From: Phenylobacterium sp.
Lineage (GTDB): Bacteria; Pseudomonadota; Alphaproteobacteria; Caulobacterales; Caulobacteraceae
Length of the DNA: 64,000 nucleotides
NCBI RefSeq assembly: GCF_030698145.1
Contig: NZ_JAUYNW010000059.1
Coordinates: forward strand, 1 to 64,000
Direction of reading: 5' to 3'
Program-made: the position numbers and the translations under genes
The notes under the pieces: model-generated
The model's database searches: none
What the model was told of the DNA's origin: nothing
What the model saw: the letters and a program-made list of their open reading frames with translations, nothing else
Part shown: positions 47,738 through 57,123 of the stretch, piece after piece
Numbering within the stretch: position 1 is the first letter of the stretch
Layout: each line of letters begins with the position of its first letter

Positions 47738-47771
47738 GATATCGTTGTCATTTCTAATTGACAACGATATC
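47738..47771. promoter_or_regulatory. 34-bp inverted repeat in divergent esterase/TonB-receptor promoter
   Basis: Perfect 13-bp arms GATATCGTTGTCA (47738-47750) and TGACAACGATATC (47759-47771) with an 8-base AT-rich spacer. It lies midway between the two starts and is a strong operator candidate, different from the ATATTTTA-type sites. Confidence 0.7.
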
Positions 47772-47814
47772 AGCGGGCATATTTTGCGGACAACAAAGAA
47801 AACGGGAGGGGAAG

Positions 47815-50073
47815 ATGAACCTAGGAAAGCAACTGCTCTGCGCGTCGGTCTGCGTGACCGCCTTGGCCTGGTCGTGCGCGGCGAACGCCCAGGACAGCGC
47901 GCGCGACATCCAGATCGAGGAGGTCGTGGTCACCGCCCAGAAGCGGTCCGAGAATCTCCAGAATGTGCCGATGTCGGTGACGGCGATCAGCGCCGCCGAA
48001 GTCGAGTCGCGGCACATCTACGACCCGGCGCAACTCCAGTTCATCGCGCCCAGCCTGCAGCTGAAGAGCTTCAACGCCGCCGTCGGCGCCACCAACTTCT
48101 CGGTCCGGGGCGTAGGCACGCTCAGCTTCGCCAACTCCATCGACGCCAGCGTCACCACGGTGATCGACGGGGTGGTCATGGGTCGTCCCGAGATGGGCGT
48201 CATGAACTTCCTCGACCTGCAGCAGATCGAGGTGCTGAACGGGCCGCAGGGCATGCTGTTCGGCAAGAACGCCTCCGCCGGCCTGGTCAACATCACCACC
48301 AAGCGGCCGGTGCTCGGGGTCTATGAAGGCCTGGCCCGCGCCGAGGCCGCGCAGATCAACTCACCCGAGAGCCCGATCCAGTATCTAACCCAGGGCGTGC
48401 TCAACCTGCCGCTGGGCGAGGACGCCGCGATCCGCCTCAGCGCTTCGTTCACCCACACACCCGCCCTGCTGAAGAACCTGGTCAACGCGCCGGGCAGCAA
48501 GTGGGACCAGGACCAGTACAATCTGAAGGCCAAGTTCTACTGGGCGCCCAACGAGAAGCTGAACGTGTTCGTGGCCGGCGATTTCGCCAAGTCCGAAGGC
48601 ATCGGCGCGGGCTCGGCGGCCGACCGCCGCGTCCTGCCCACCAGCTTCTTCGCTCCGGAAAACACCCAGCTCGGCATCGTCCCTAGCCCGGAGAACGCCT
48701 TCTCGAGCTACGGCGCCAAGACCAATGTCTTGTTCAAGGTTGGCGGCGCGCAGGCCAACGTCGACTATCAGTTCGACAATGGCTTCATTCTAACCAACAT
48801 CCTCGCCTACCGGTTCTTCAAGGCTCAAAACACCTTCGATTCCGACAAGCACCGGATCAACATCCTCGATCTGAACTCGCAGCGCGCCAAGAACACCCAG
48901 GTGACGAACGAGCTGCGGCTTACGTCGCCCACCGGCGGCCGGTTCGAGTACCAGGTCGGCCTCTACTACTACCAGGGCGACATCGACATGAGGGCCATGG
49001 CTGCGGGCAACAACGGCCTGCCCGCGCCCGCTCCGCCGGCCACATCGAGAGTGGGCATCGTGTCCGACGGGGCCCTGGCGTCCACGAGCTATGCGGTCTT
49101 CGGACAAGGCACGGTCAACTTCACAGATGACCTGCGGCTGGTGTTGGGCGCGCGCTATACGCGCGATGAGCTCAGTGTGTCGACGGTCAACAGCCTTCTC
49201 GGCGGCGCCCTCGCGCCCTTCGGCGCCGTTGGCGTCCGCAATCAGGCCCTCGACCAGGAAAACATCTCCTGGCGCTTCAGCGGTCAATATGACGTCACCG
49301 ACGACATCATGACCTACGTCACCGCGGCCCGCGGCTACAAGGGGCCTGGCTTCAACCTGTCGATCGATGTCAACGCACCTCAGATCGCCCCTGAATACCC
49401 GATGCTCTATGAAGCGGGCATAAAGTCGACGCTGTTCGATCGCCGCCTGATCCTCAACCTCTCCGCCTATTGGGAATCGTTCGAGGACTTCCAGGCCCAG
49501 GCCTTCGACGTGCCCTCGAACGGCTATGTGCTGCTCAACGCCGGCGAGCTGATCTCCCGCGGCGCGGAACTTCAGGCCACGGCGATCCCGATCGAGAACC
49601 TGACTCTCAATCTGGGCGTCAGCTATGTCGACGCCTACTTCAAGACCTTCATGGCCGACCGCTGCTACGCCGACCAGCCTGGCTGCCGGGTCAACGGAAC
49701 CGTCGACTCCTCGGGCAACCGCCTGCCGAACGCGCCCAAGTGGACCACCACCCTGAGCGCCGCCTACAAGCGCGACCTGACCGGCGAGATCGAGGGCTTC
49801 GCCCAGGGCTCGCTCTATCACCGCAGCGGAATCAACTTCAATTCCAACGGCGATCCCCGGACCGTCCAGGCCGCCTACACCGTCTTCGACGGCAGCGTCG
49901 GCTTCGGCGACATCGGCGGGCGTTGGAAGGCCTCGCTGTTCTGCCGCAACTGCTTCGACGAGCGGTACGTGACCTTCATCAACGCCAGCTCGCAGTCGCG
50001 GCGCGACTACTACCACATGTTCGGATTGAACTCGTTCCGGACCATCGGCCTCTCCCTCGAAGGCCGGTTCTAG
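47815..50073 (+). CDS. TonB-dependent outer-membrane receptor
   Basis: A 752-residue receptor. Residues 1-25 are a signal peptide ending CAANA. The plug follows (EEVVVTAQKRSENLQNVP, FSVRGVGT, QQIEVLNGPQGMLFGKNA), then the 22-strand barrel ending LSLEGRF with terminal Phe. This is the subgroup common in Caulobacterales and sphingomonads for aromatic or glycoside uptake. GGGAGGGG precedes the ATG. No TonB-interacting N-terminal extension or sigma-factor partner is present. The substrate may be the ester cut by the neighbouring esterase. Confidence 0.92.
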   Translation: MNLGKQLLCASVCVTALAWSCAANAQDSARDIQIEEVVVTAQKRSENLQNVPMSVTAISAAEVESRHIYDPAQLQFIAPSLQLKSFNAAVGATNFSVRGVGTLSFANSIDASVTTVIDGVVMGRPEMGVMNFLDLQQIEVLNGPQGMLFGKNASAGLVNITTKRPVLGVYEGLARAEAAQINSPESPIQYLTQGVLNLPLGEDAAIRLSASFTHTPALLKNLVNAPGSKWDQDQYNLKAKFYWAPNEKLNVFVAGDFAKSEGIGAGSAADRRVLPTSFFAPENTQLGIVPSPENAFSSYGAKTNVLFKVGGAQANVDYQFDNGFILTNILAYRFFKAQNTFDSDKHRINILDLNSQRAKNTQVTNELRLTSPTGGRFEYQVGLYYYQGDIDMRAMAAGNNGLPAPAPPATSRVGIVSDGALASTSYAVFGQGTVNFTDDLRLVLGARYTRDELSVSTVNSLLGGALAPFGAVGVRNQALDQENISWRFSGQYDVTDDIMTYVTAARGYKGPGFNLSIDVNAPQIAPEYPMLYEAGIKSTLFDRRLILNLSAYWESFEDFQAQAFDVPSNGYVLLNAGELISRGAELQATAIPIENLTLNLGVSYVDAYFKTFMADRCYADQPGCRVNGTVDSSGNRLPNAPKWTTTLSAAYKRDLTGEIEGFAQGSLYHRSGINFNSNGDPRTVQAAYTVFDGSVGFGDIGGRWKASLFCRNCFDERYVTFINASSQSRRDYYHMFGLNSFRTIGLSLEGRF

Positions 50074-50092
50074 GCGCCCCCCCGCCTTCGGC

Positions 50093-50122
50093 ATGGGCGG
50101 CGACGGAGACGTCGCCGCCCAT
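50093..50122 (+). terminator. Hairpin after the TonB receptor
   Basis: Perfect 11-bp stem ATGGGCGGCGA/TCGCCGCCCAT with an 8-base loop, followed by CGCATTTTC. It lies 20 bp after the receptor stop and 39 bp before the phosphatase-family start, so it may only attenuate. Confidence 0.65.
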
Positions 50123-50160
50123 CGCATTTTCGCCGCACCCTTTCCCGCCCGGACCGTCCC

Positions 50161-51831
50161 ATGAAGAACATGCTTCTCGCCGCCGTCGCCGCGGCGGCCC
50201 TGACGGCGCCGGCCATGGCGGCTCCCGCGCCGAAGCCGAAGCTGGTCGTCGTAATCTCCATCGACCAGTTCGGGGCCGATCTCTTCAGCGCCAATCGGGC
50301 GCGCTTCCACCATGGCCTCAAGCAGCTCGGCGACGGGATCGTCTATCCGAGCGCCTACCACGCCCATGGCCAGACCGAGACCTGCGCGGGGCACGCGGTG
50401 ATCCTGGCCGGCCGCCATCCCAGCAAGACCGGCATCGTCGCCAACCAATGGTACGACTCCGCGACGGGCAAGTCGGTCTACTGCACCGACGACGGCGCCG
50501 GGGTGGCCGCGATCACGCCCAGAGAGTCCGGCGTCGGCCCGGGCCTGCTCAAGGGCTCCACCTTCGCCGACTGGCTGAAGGCCGCCGACCCGAAGGCCCG
50601 CGTGGTCGCCATAGCCGGCAAGGACCGCTCGGCGATCATGCTCGCGGGCCATCAGCCCGACGCGGCCTTCTGGCTCACGGCCAAGGGCTTCGACACCTGG
50701 GGTGCGGATCCGGAAGCCGCCCGGCGGAGACTGGAACTGCTCACCGGCTTCAACGCGGTCCTGGCGGCGCGCAAGCCCACGGCCTGGACCTATGCGGACC
50801 CGGCCTGCCGGAAGCTTGAGCGCGAGGTCGCCCTGGCCGGCGGCCAACGGTTCGCCTCGCGCGTGCCGCCGGCCCCGCCGCCGCCCTTCCCCGGATCGCC
50901 GCTGCGGCCGGACGCCGCCCCGCCCCCGCCGGTCATCGACGCGCTGACCCTGGAAGCCGCGTCCCGCCTCATCAAGACGATGGACCTTGGCGGCGGCGGC
51001 GGCGCGGACCTGATCGGCATCGGGCTCTCGGGCACAGACATGGTCGGCCACGCCTATGGGACCCAAGGACCGGAGATGTGCGATCAGCTCGCCCATCTGG
51101 ACAGGTCGCTCGGCAAGTTCCTGGCGGAGCTCCGCAAGGATCGCCGCGAGACCCTGGTCGTGGTGACCGCCGACCATGGCGGCGCCGACTTTCCCGAACG
51201 CCTGGCCGAGCGCGGCTATGGCGACGCCCGGCGGCTGGATCCGCGGTCCTTCCTCGCGGCGCTCAACGCCCAGGTCCGGGCGCAGGCCGGCGTCGACTGG
51301 TCGCCCATCAAGAGTTCCGGCCTCGACGTGACCCAGCTCTATGTCGTCGACCGGGCGGGCCGCCCGCTGGCCGACGACCAGACCCGGGCGAAGATCCTGG
51401 AACAGGCTGTCTCGGCTCTGCGCGCCCACAAGGATGTCGCCGGGGCCTGGACGGCGCAGGAGCTGGCCTCACGTAAGGTCGACGCTCGCACTGAAGCGCC
51501 TCTCCTCGACCTCGGCGACCGCATGGCGCTGTCCTTCTTTCCCGGGCGTTCCGGCGACATCAGCCTGGCCCTGGACCCCATGGTGACGCCCGTCCCGGCC
51601 ATTCCCGGCCTGTTCCTCCTGGGTCACGGAAGCCCCTACGACACCAACCGCCGAGTGCCTCTGATTTTCTGGTGGCCGGGCGTGGCGGCGCAGGAACGCA
51701 CCGCGCCGGTCAATGTCGTCGACCTGGCGCCGACCCTCGCCGACGCCCTGGGCGTTCCCGTTCCCACGGAGATCGACGGACGGTCGCTCCACATCGAAAC
51801 GACCCAGGCCCAAACAGCGAAGGCGCACTGA
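50161..51831 (+). CDS. Exported alkaline-phosphatase-superfamily phosphatase/phosphodiesterase
   Basis: A 556-residue enzyme with a signal peptide ending APAMA (1-20). Metal ligand Asp35 is in SIDQFGAD. The nucleophile is probably Thr74 in QTETCAGHAV, the arrangement of PafA-type enzymes. GTDMVGHAYG, TADHGGAD and LLGHGSPYD supply the remaining metal ligands. A Pro-rich loop (about 240-260) is unusual. It hydrolyses phosphate monoesters or diesters in the periplasm. It follows the TonB receptor by 87 bp with a hairpin between. Confidence 0.87.
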   Translation: MKNMLLAAVAAAALTAPAMAAPAPKPKLVVVISIDQFGADLFSANRARFHHGLKQLGDGIVYPSAYHAHGQTETCAGHAVILAGRHPSKTGIVANQWYDSATGKSVYCTDDGAGVAAITPRESGVGPGLLKGSTFADWLKAADPKARVVAIAGKDRSAIMLAGHQPDAAFWLTAKGFDTWGADPEAARRRLELLTGFNAVLAARKPTAWTYADPACRKLEREVALAGGQRFASRVPPAPPPPFPGSPLRPDAAPPPPVIDALTLEAASRLIKTMDLGGGGGADLIGIGLSGTDMVGHAYGTQGPEMCDQLAHLDRSLGKFLAELRKDRRETLVVVTADHGGADFPERLAERGYGDARRLDPRSFLAALNAQVRAQAGVDWSPIKSSGLDVTQLYVVDRAGRPLADDQTRAKILEQAVSALRAHKDVAGAWTAQELASRKVDARTEAPLLDLGDRMALSFFPGRSGDISLALDPMVTPVPAIPGLFLLGHGSPYDTNRRVPLIFWWPGVAAQERTAPVNVVDLAPTLADALGVPVPTEIDGRSLHIETTQAQTAKAH

Positions 51832-52104
51832 TATCTAGAGCGTTTTGCCTCGACTAATTTTATATTTAAACTATTGAAACTGGAAATACCTTCGAGGGTC
51901 GCCACCGCACGGCGTCCCGCGAACCACGTAGCTCGCCGGCCTCCCTGCAGCGAGCTGCGTCGGCTTGACCCCGGCGACCATGGACGCGCTCGCCGGGGTC
52001 AAGTTCGCCGATCGCGTTGCGCGAACCGCGGGCACCATCGCGAGCCGCGCTTCCCCGATTCCGGCCATCGGGGGATGGCCGGAATCGGGTTCCTCGCTCA
52101 GATC
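51832..52104. other. Gene-free gap with an orphan operator and two long hairpins
   Basis: No supported gene. It holds a cluster-type operator (51855-51874) with no gene after it, and a perfect 14-bp stem at 51964-51977/51990-52003. A perfect 15-bp stem lies at 52054-52068/52075-52089, just after the MFS gene end. The hairpins probably terminate or stabilise the converging transcripts. The operator suggests a lost gene. Confidence 0.55.
51855..51874. promoter_or_regulatory. Catabolic-cluster operator, site B (orphan)
   Basis: TAATTTTA-TATT-TAAACTAT; the right 12 bases equal those of site A. No gene start lies downstream in either direction. Confidence 0.55.
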
Positions 52105-53442
52105 TTAAGAGTTGGCGGCGGCCCGCGCCGCTGCACGTGACGGGCGACCCGCCAGCCAGAGCATGAAGACCGCTACGGCGCACACTGCGCTGGGCACGGC
52201 CGCGCCGCCGAACAGGGCCGGCTGGCTCCAGTGGGCCGAGAGCGCGACGCCGCCGGCGGTCGGGCTGATCACCGCGCCCAGTCGACCGACCCCCAGCGCC
52301 CAGCCGACGCCCGTCGAGCGCGCGCTGGTCGGGTAGACCGACGCGGCCAGGGCGGTCATGCCGAGCTGGGCGCCCACGACACCGAAGCCGGCGAAACCGA
52401 CCAGCACCAGGGTGAGCCAGGCCGGCCCGCCCAACACCCCGATCGCCGCCGTCATCACCGCGGCGAACAGGAACATGGTCGAAAGCACCAGATAGGGGCC
52501 CCATCGGTCCACGAGGTAGCCCGCGGCCAGCCCGCCGATGATGCCGCCCATCTGGAAGAGCGAGACCGTCTTGATGGCCGCACCCATGCTCCAGCCGGCG
52601 TCCGTGAACACGCTCGGCAGCCAGCTGGTCAGAAGGTACATGCCGAACAGGCTGAAGAAGAAGACCAGCCACAGGACCGCCGTCAGGCCGCCGCGGCCGT
52701 CGCTGAACAGCTCCCGGAGCGCGCCCTTGGTCTGGGGATGGTCGACGACGAAGCTGTGGCTCGCCTGGTATCGGTAGGCCGGGTCGATCCGCTCCAGGAT
52801 CGCGCCCAGCCGCTGGCTGGCGGCCGGGCGCAGGGCCAGGAACTTCGGCGATTCCGGCAGGGCCGCCAGCAAGATCAGGCTGATCAGCAGCGGGATGACG
52901 CCGCCGGCGATGAAGACCGCGCTCCACCCCCAGTGTGCGATCAGGTCGCCCGCCAGGAAACCGCCCACCACGCCGCCGAACGGTACCGCCGAAAAGGTCA
53001 CCGTGACCAGGAAGCTGAGGCGCTTGGCCGGCACGTATTCCGCCGTCAGGGCCGTCGCGTTTGGTAGGCAGCCCCCGATGCCGATCCCCGTGAGGAACCG
53101 CGCGAGCATCAGCTGCTCCACGTTCTGCGCGAAGGCCGTGGCCAGCGAGGTGACGCCGACGAAGACGAAGGAGGTGATCAGGGTCTTGCGGCGCCCGAGG
53201 CGGTCGCCCAGCAGGCCGAGGCCCATGGTCCCCAGCATGATGCCAGCGAAAGACGCGGACAGGACGGGGCCGAAGGCCGACTTCGGCAGGCCCCACTCGG
53301 CCGTCAGCCTGGGCACGACCAGCGCCATGCTCTGGATGTCAAAGCCATCCAGGAACGCGACCATCGCGCACAGGAGGATGACGAACGTCTGGTAGCCGCC
53401 GACCCGCGAGCGGTCGATCAGCTGGGATACATTGACCTGCAT
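52105..53442 (-). CDS. MFS aromatic acid:H+ symporter (AAHS family)
   Basis: A 445-residue transporter with 12 predicted membrane helices. LDGFDIQSMALVVP (about 31-44) is the aromatic-acid symporter signature seen in PcaK/BenK relatives. GDRLGRRK is the loop 2-3 MFS motif, and LPESPKFL ends the sixth-helix region. It imports an aromatic carboxylate through the inner membrane. Downstream of the tannase-family gene in the same direction (97-bp gap), so hydrolysis and uptake may be co-expressed. Confidence 0.9.
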   Translation of the reverse strand: MQVNVSQLIDRSRVGGYQTFVILLCAMVAFLDGFDIQSMALVVPRLTAEWGLPKSAFGPVLSASFAGIMLGTMGLGLLGDRLGRRKTLITSFVFVGVTSLATAFAQNVEQLMLARFLTGIGIGGCLPNATALTAEYVPAKRLSFLVTVTFSAVPFGGVVGGFLAGDLIAHWGWSAVFIAGGVIPLLISLILLAALPESPKFLALRPAASQRLGAILERIDPAYRYQASHSFVVDHPQTKGALRELFSDGRGGLTAVLWLVFFFSLFGMYLLTSWLPSVFTDAGWSMGAAIKTVSLFQMGGIIGGLAAGYLVDRWGPYLVLSTMFLFAAVMTAAIGVLGGPAWLTLVLVGFAGFGVVGAQLGMTALAASVYPTSARSTGVGWALGVGRLGAVISPTAGGVALSAHWSQPALFGGAAVPSAVCAVAVFMLWLAGRPSRAAARAAANS

Positions 53443-53539
53443 CTGTCCTCCTTGCCCGGCGGACCGATCGCGGACGCGATCCCTGCCCCGAGCGCGCTGA
53501 TGGAAGGGCCGGGCGCGCAGGGCGAGCCCGGCCCCGGTT

Positions 53540-55117
53540 TCACTTTCGTGGCGAGGCCTCGTCCGGCGCGGCGCAGCGGTAGCTGCCGGGATCTTCCCGA
53601 TCTCCCGAGCCGCCGTACTTGGTGATCGCCGGATAGGCGCAGTACGCCCGGTTGAAGGACGGTCCGCCGTCCGACCCGCGCCGGCGCGCGGGCAGCCGGA
53701 CCGGAACCACGCCCGCCTCCACCCAATCGATGACGTCGCTCATGGCGTCGATCTCCTCGGGTCCGTAGCCGCCGGCGCAGTGGGCGACGCCGGGGATCAG
53801 GAAGAACCGGTAAAAGTCCTGGGTCTGCGAAGGGCCCTGTCGCGCGACGACCTGGTCGTAATAGTGCAGCCCCATGCCGGGATTGAGCGCCGTGTCGGCC
53901 CACCCCCAGAAGGTGATCATCTTGCCGCCCCGGGCCCTGAAGGCGGCGAGGTCGGGCGTGGGATTGAAGATCGCGTCGGCGCCACGGATCCGGGCCGGAT
54001 CGGTGCGGAAGTCGAAAGCCGCCGGATCGTAGGCCGGGTCCCTGAAGCCGATGTACTTGGTCCAGGACGTCGCGAAGACTGTCAGGACGTCGGGCGAACC
54101 GCTCGGGGTCATGGTGAAGGGAAAGAGCGTGCTCGGGTGCTCGAAGCCGGGGGTCTGGACCACCCAGGGCGGCGTGCCGGGCCCCTTCGGAGGCCCGGCA
54201 TAGACCTTGCGCAGGGCCTCGGCCTCCGAGGCGGTGAAGCAGTCGGCCCCGCCGTCCTCGCAGGAGGGAAGATCGCGCCTGGGGTCGAAGTCGCAGCGGC
54301 GGGGATCGTCGATCAGGCCGTCAGCGAGGCCGTCCAGCTCGTCGCACCGGGCCATCACCGCCTTGAAGACCGGCGCCATCCGCTCGAAGGTCAGGCCCGA
54401 GCCGCTCAGAGCCTGACGGTTCCACAGCCCCTTGATCATGATGCTCGACCAGTCGAGCGTCGGGGCTCCGGCGACGATGCCGTCGAAGTCGTCGGGATAG
54501 CGCTGCGCCGACATCACGCCTTGGCGGCCGCCGGTCGAGCAGCCGTCCCAGTAGGCGTAGCGCGGGCGGGCGCCGTAGTAGGCGGTCGCCAGGGCCTTGG
54601 CATGGGTCACGGTGTCGTGGACGGCCTGGTGGCCGTGGTTCACCAGCTTGGCCTGGTCCAGGGCGAAGGTGGCCAGGGGCTCGCGCGACGCCAGGTGACC
54701 GGTGTCCGTGCGCGCGGTGGCGAAGCCGTTGGCCAGGCCCAGGACGCGTGAAGCCTGTTCACGGTCCCCTTCGGCGTCCTCTCCCGCATAGCCGCCGTTG
54801 CCGTACATGTAGAGCCGGCCGTTCCAGGCGCTCGGCAGGTTGACCTGGAAGCCCGCGCCGGACGGGAGCACGCCGTCGATCCGGCAGTGTTCCGGCGCTT
54901 GCGGGGTCGCCGCGACCAGCCTGGCGCCGGCCCCGGAGGAGTCGCAGGCCGCGGCTGGCCGGTGCGGGGTCGCGCGATAGTCAACGGCCGCGGTTTCCGC
55001 CCGGCTGAACGTGTGCCTGTTGCCGCTGGCGAATGACGCCGCAGGCAGGCTCGCCGCCAAGGCGGCAAGGCAGAAGCCCAGAGTCCGTGAACCCAGAGTC
55101 TGTGAACGTTGTCTCAA
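53540..55117 (-). CDS. Tannase/feruloyl esterase family protein
   Basis: A secreted alpha/beta-hydrolase of the tannase family (525 residues from the chosen start). The nucleophile elbow is GCSTGGRQG, the acid lies in GWADTALNP and the His in GVAHCAGG. GLANGFATARTDTGH is an N-terminal family mark. Paired cysteines (RCDELDG, CEDGGADC) include the CS-D-HC bridge pattern. These enzymes cut gallate, ferulate or similar esters, releasing aromatic acids. I prefer the TTG at 55117 (GGAG eight bases upstream), which puts a signal peptide (LGFCLAALAASLPAASFA) at the N-terminus. The frame extends to an ATG at 55192. Confidence 0.85.
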   Translation of the reverse strand: MRQRSQTLGSRTLGFCLAALAASLPAASFASGNRHTFSRAETAAVDYRATPHRPAAACDSSGAGARLVAATPQAPEHCRIDGVLPSGAGFQVNLPSAWNGRLYMYGNGGYAGEDAEGDREQASRVLGLANGFATARTDTGHLASREPLATFALDQAKLVNHGHQAVHDTVTHAKALATAYYGARPRYAYWDGCSTGGRQGVMSAQRYPDDFDGIVAGAPTLDWSSIMIKGLWNRQALSGSGLTFERMAPVFKAVMARCDELDGLADGLIDDPRRCDFDPRRDLPSCEDGGADCFTASEAEALRKVYAGPPKGPGTPPWVVQTPGFEHPSTLFPFTMTPSGSPDVLTVFATSWTKYIGFRDPAYDPAAFDFRTDPARIRGADAIFNPTPDLAAFRARGGKMITFWGWADTALNPGMGLHYYDQVVARQGPSQTQDFYRFFLIPGVAHCAGGYGPEEIDAMSDVIDWVEAGVVPVRLPARRRGSDGGPSFNRAYCAYPAITKYGGSGDREDPGSYRCAAPDEASPRK

Positions 55118-55449
55118 GTTCGCGCACTCCACCCGCCAGACGCTCGGGGCCGCGCCGGTTTCAGTCTCCGCCCCGATCGCAGCAGAGCGCATTATCCTTT
55201 AAGTTTGAAGCGATTTGTTCTGAATTCGAACAGCGACCGCCGAGCCGTGGGGGTCCGCGTCCGTTTTGGCGGCCAGAGGTTCTGGATTCTTCCGAATGAG
55301 GTTTTCTTTTGTTTTTACAATCTCATGACCCGCACCCCACACGGCCGCACGCTCTTTCCGCGTCGGGTTTCTCAACGCCGTACGTTGACACGAGGTATTT
55401 TAGACATAAAGTTTTTTTGATCCTCACGATACGTTGGAGCGCAAGGTCG
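55118..55449. promoter_or_regulatory. Divergent control region of tannase-family and aryl-CoA ligase genes
   Basis: About 330 bp. Toward the ligase: TTGACA (55385-55390) and TAAAGT (55407-55412), with operator C between and over them. Near the tannase start: a weak core match TTTA-AGTT-TGAA (55198-55209). A separate inverted repeat GTTC-N7-GAAC lies near 55218-55232. No RNA gene seen. Confidence 0.6.
55395..55414. promoter_or_regulatory. Catabolic-cluster operator, site C
   Basis: GTATTTTA-GACA-TAAAGTTT, overlapping the -10 of the ligase promoter. Its core is the reverse complement of the core of site E. Confidence 0.65.
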
Positions 55450-57063
55450 ATGCTTTACCCGTCCGGTCACAAGGACACCTTTGCGCGCGACCATCTCCCA
55501 CCCGAGGACTCCTGGCCGGTCATCGACCTCGGCCTGGCCGACTTGGACTACCCAAGGGTCCTGAACTGCGCCGCCGTCCTGATCGACGCGGCGCTGGACG
55601 AGGGGTTCGGGGACAAGCCCGCGATCCTCCAGGGCGAGAGCGTGCTCACCTATTCCGAGCTGGCGGCCAGGACCAACCGGATCGCCCGGGTGCTCACCGA
55701 GGACCTCGGCGTCGTGCCGGGCGGCCGGGTCCTGCTGCGGGGCGAGAACTCGCCGGTAATGTTCGCCTGCTGGCTGGCGGTCATCAAGGCCGGAGCGATC
55801 GCCGTCACCACCATGCCGATGCTCCGGGCCGCGGAGCTCAAGACCATCATCCACAAGGCGCAGGCGAGCCTGGCGCTCTGCGGTCAGGACCTCTGCGACG
55901 AGGTATTCGCCGCGCGCGAACCCGGCGGCGCCCTGACGCGGGTGGTCTCCTTCGGCCCCGGAAGCGAGCTCGACACCCTGGCGGCCGAGAAGCCGGCGAC
56001 CTTCGAACCCGTCCCGACCAGCCAGGACGATGTCTGCCTGATCGCGTTCACCTCGGGCACCACCGGCGAGCCGAAGGCGGCGATGCACTTCCACCGCGAC
56101 GTCCTGGCCATGTGCGACACCTTCTGCCGCCACATCCTGCGGCCAGGTTCGGACGCCATCTTCACAGGCACCCCGCCGATCGCCTTCACCTTCGGCCTGG
56201 GTGCGCTGCTGGTCTTCCCGCTGCGCTTCCGGGCGACCGCCGCCCTGCCCCACCAGTCCAACCCCGACGCCCTGTGGCAGGCCATTGCGCGGCATCGCGC
56301 GACCCACGTCTTCACGTCGCCCACCGGCTACCGCGCCATGCTGGCCCGCGCGCCGGACGAGGCCCTGGCCAGCGTCGAGGCCTGCGTGTCCGCCGGCGAG
56401 CATCTCCCGAAATCCGTCTCCGACGCCTGGTTTGAACGCACCGGCGTGCGCCTCATCGACGGGATCGGGGCCACCGAGATGATCCACATCTTCATCTCCG
56501 CCACCCCGGAGACCACCCGGCCCGGCGCCGTGGGCAAGGCGGTGCCCGGCTTCCAGGCCTGCCTGCTCGACGATCAGGACCTTCCGGTCGAGGGGGTGGG
56601 CGTCGGCCGCCTGGGCGTGCGCGGGCCGACGGGATGCCGTTACCTGTCCGACGCGCGCCAGGCGAAGTACGTGGTCGCGGGCTGGAACGTCACCGGCGAC
56701 ATCTTCCGTCGCGACGAGGACGGCTATTATTGGTACGTGGCCCGCGCCGACGACATGATCGTCTCCAGCGGCTACAACATCGCCGGCCCGGAGATCGAGG
56801 CCGCCCTGATGACCCATCCGAGCGTCAACGAGTGCGCGGTGGTCGGCTGGCCGGACCGGGAGCGGGGCCAGATCGTCAAGGCGGTCATTGTGGTGAAGCC
56901 CGACATCGCCGCCGACCCGGCCCTGGCCAAGGCGCTGCAGGACCACGTCAAGGCCACGCTCGCGCCCTACAAATACCCGCGCCTGATCGAGTTCCGGACC
57001 GCGCTTCCCAAGACCACCACGGGCAAGATCCAGCGCAGCGCCCTGCGCGCCGAGGCGCACTAG
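55450..57063 (+). CDS. Benzoate/2-aminobenzoate-CoA ligase-like AMP-binding protein
   Basis: A 537-residue adenylate-forming ligase. The P-loop is FTSGTTGEPKA (200-210), and GIGATEMIHIF is the A5 motif typical of benzoate-CoA ligases. GWNVTGDIFRRDEDGYYWY and DDMIVSSGYNIAGPEIE are A7-A8. The A10 lysine lies in LPKTTTGKIQRS. It activates an aromatic acid to its CoA thioester. With the bifunctional monooxygenase/reductase gene converging on it, the substrate is probably 2-aminobenzoate or salicylate. GGAG precedes the ATG. Confidence 0.88.
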   Translation: MLYPSGHKDTFARDHLPPEDSWPVIDLGLADLDYPRVLNCAAVLIDAALDEGFGDKPAILQGESVLTYSELAARTNRIARVLTEDLGVVPGGRVLLRGENSPVMFACWLAVIKAGAIAVTTMPMLRAAELKTIIHKAQASLALCGQDLCDEVFAAREPGGALTRVVSFGPGSELDTLAAEKPATFEPVPTSQDDVCLIAFTSGTTGEPKAAMHFHRDVLAMCDTFCRHILRPGSDAIFTGTPPIAFTFGLGALLVFPLRFRATAALPHQSNPDALWQAIARHRATHVFTSPTGYRAMLARAPDEALASVEACVSAGEHLPKSVSDAWFERTGVRLIDGIGATEMIHIFISATPETTRPGAVGKAVPGFQACLLDDQDLPVEGVGVGRLGVRGPTGCRYLSDARQAKYVVAGWNVTGDIFRRDEDGYYWYVARADDMIVSSGYNIAGPEIEAALMTHPSVNECAVVGWPDRERGQIVKAVIVVKPDIAADPALAKALQDHVKATLAPYKYPRLIEFRTALPKTTTGKIQRSALRAEAH

Positions 57064-57073
57064 GGCCGCGATC

Positions 57074-57094
57074 CTTCTCCCCTGGCGGGAGAAG
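57074..57094. terminator. Hairpin between convergent ligase and monooxygenase genes
   Basis: CTTCTCCC-ctggc-GGGAGAAG, an 8-bp perfect stem in the 60-bp gap between two converging stops. No strong T-run. Confidence 0.6.
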
Positions 57095-57123
57095 AATCCT
57101 TGGCTGTCCTCAATCTCCCAGCA

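Noticed and set aside
48790-51429. An 879-codon leftward frame over the TonB receptor and phosphatase-family gene
   Set aside because: It spans two real genes and the hairpin between them on the other strand, with no recognisable domain.
55218-55232. GTTC-N7-GAAC inverted repeat as an SOS (LexA) box
   Set aside because: The alphaproteobacterial LexA box is a direct repeat, GTTC-N7-GTTC; this one is inverted and not placed at an SOS gene.
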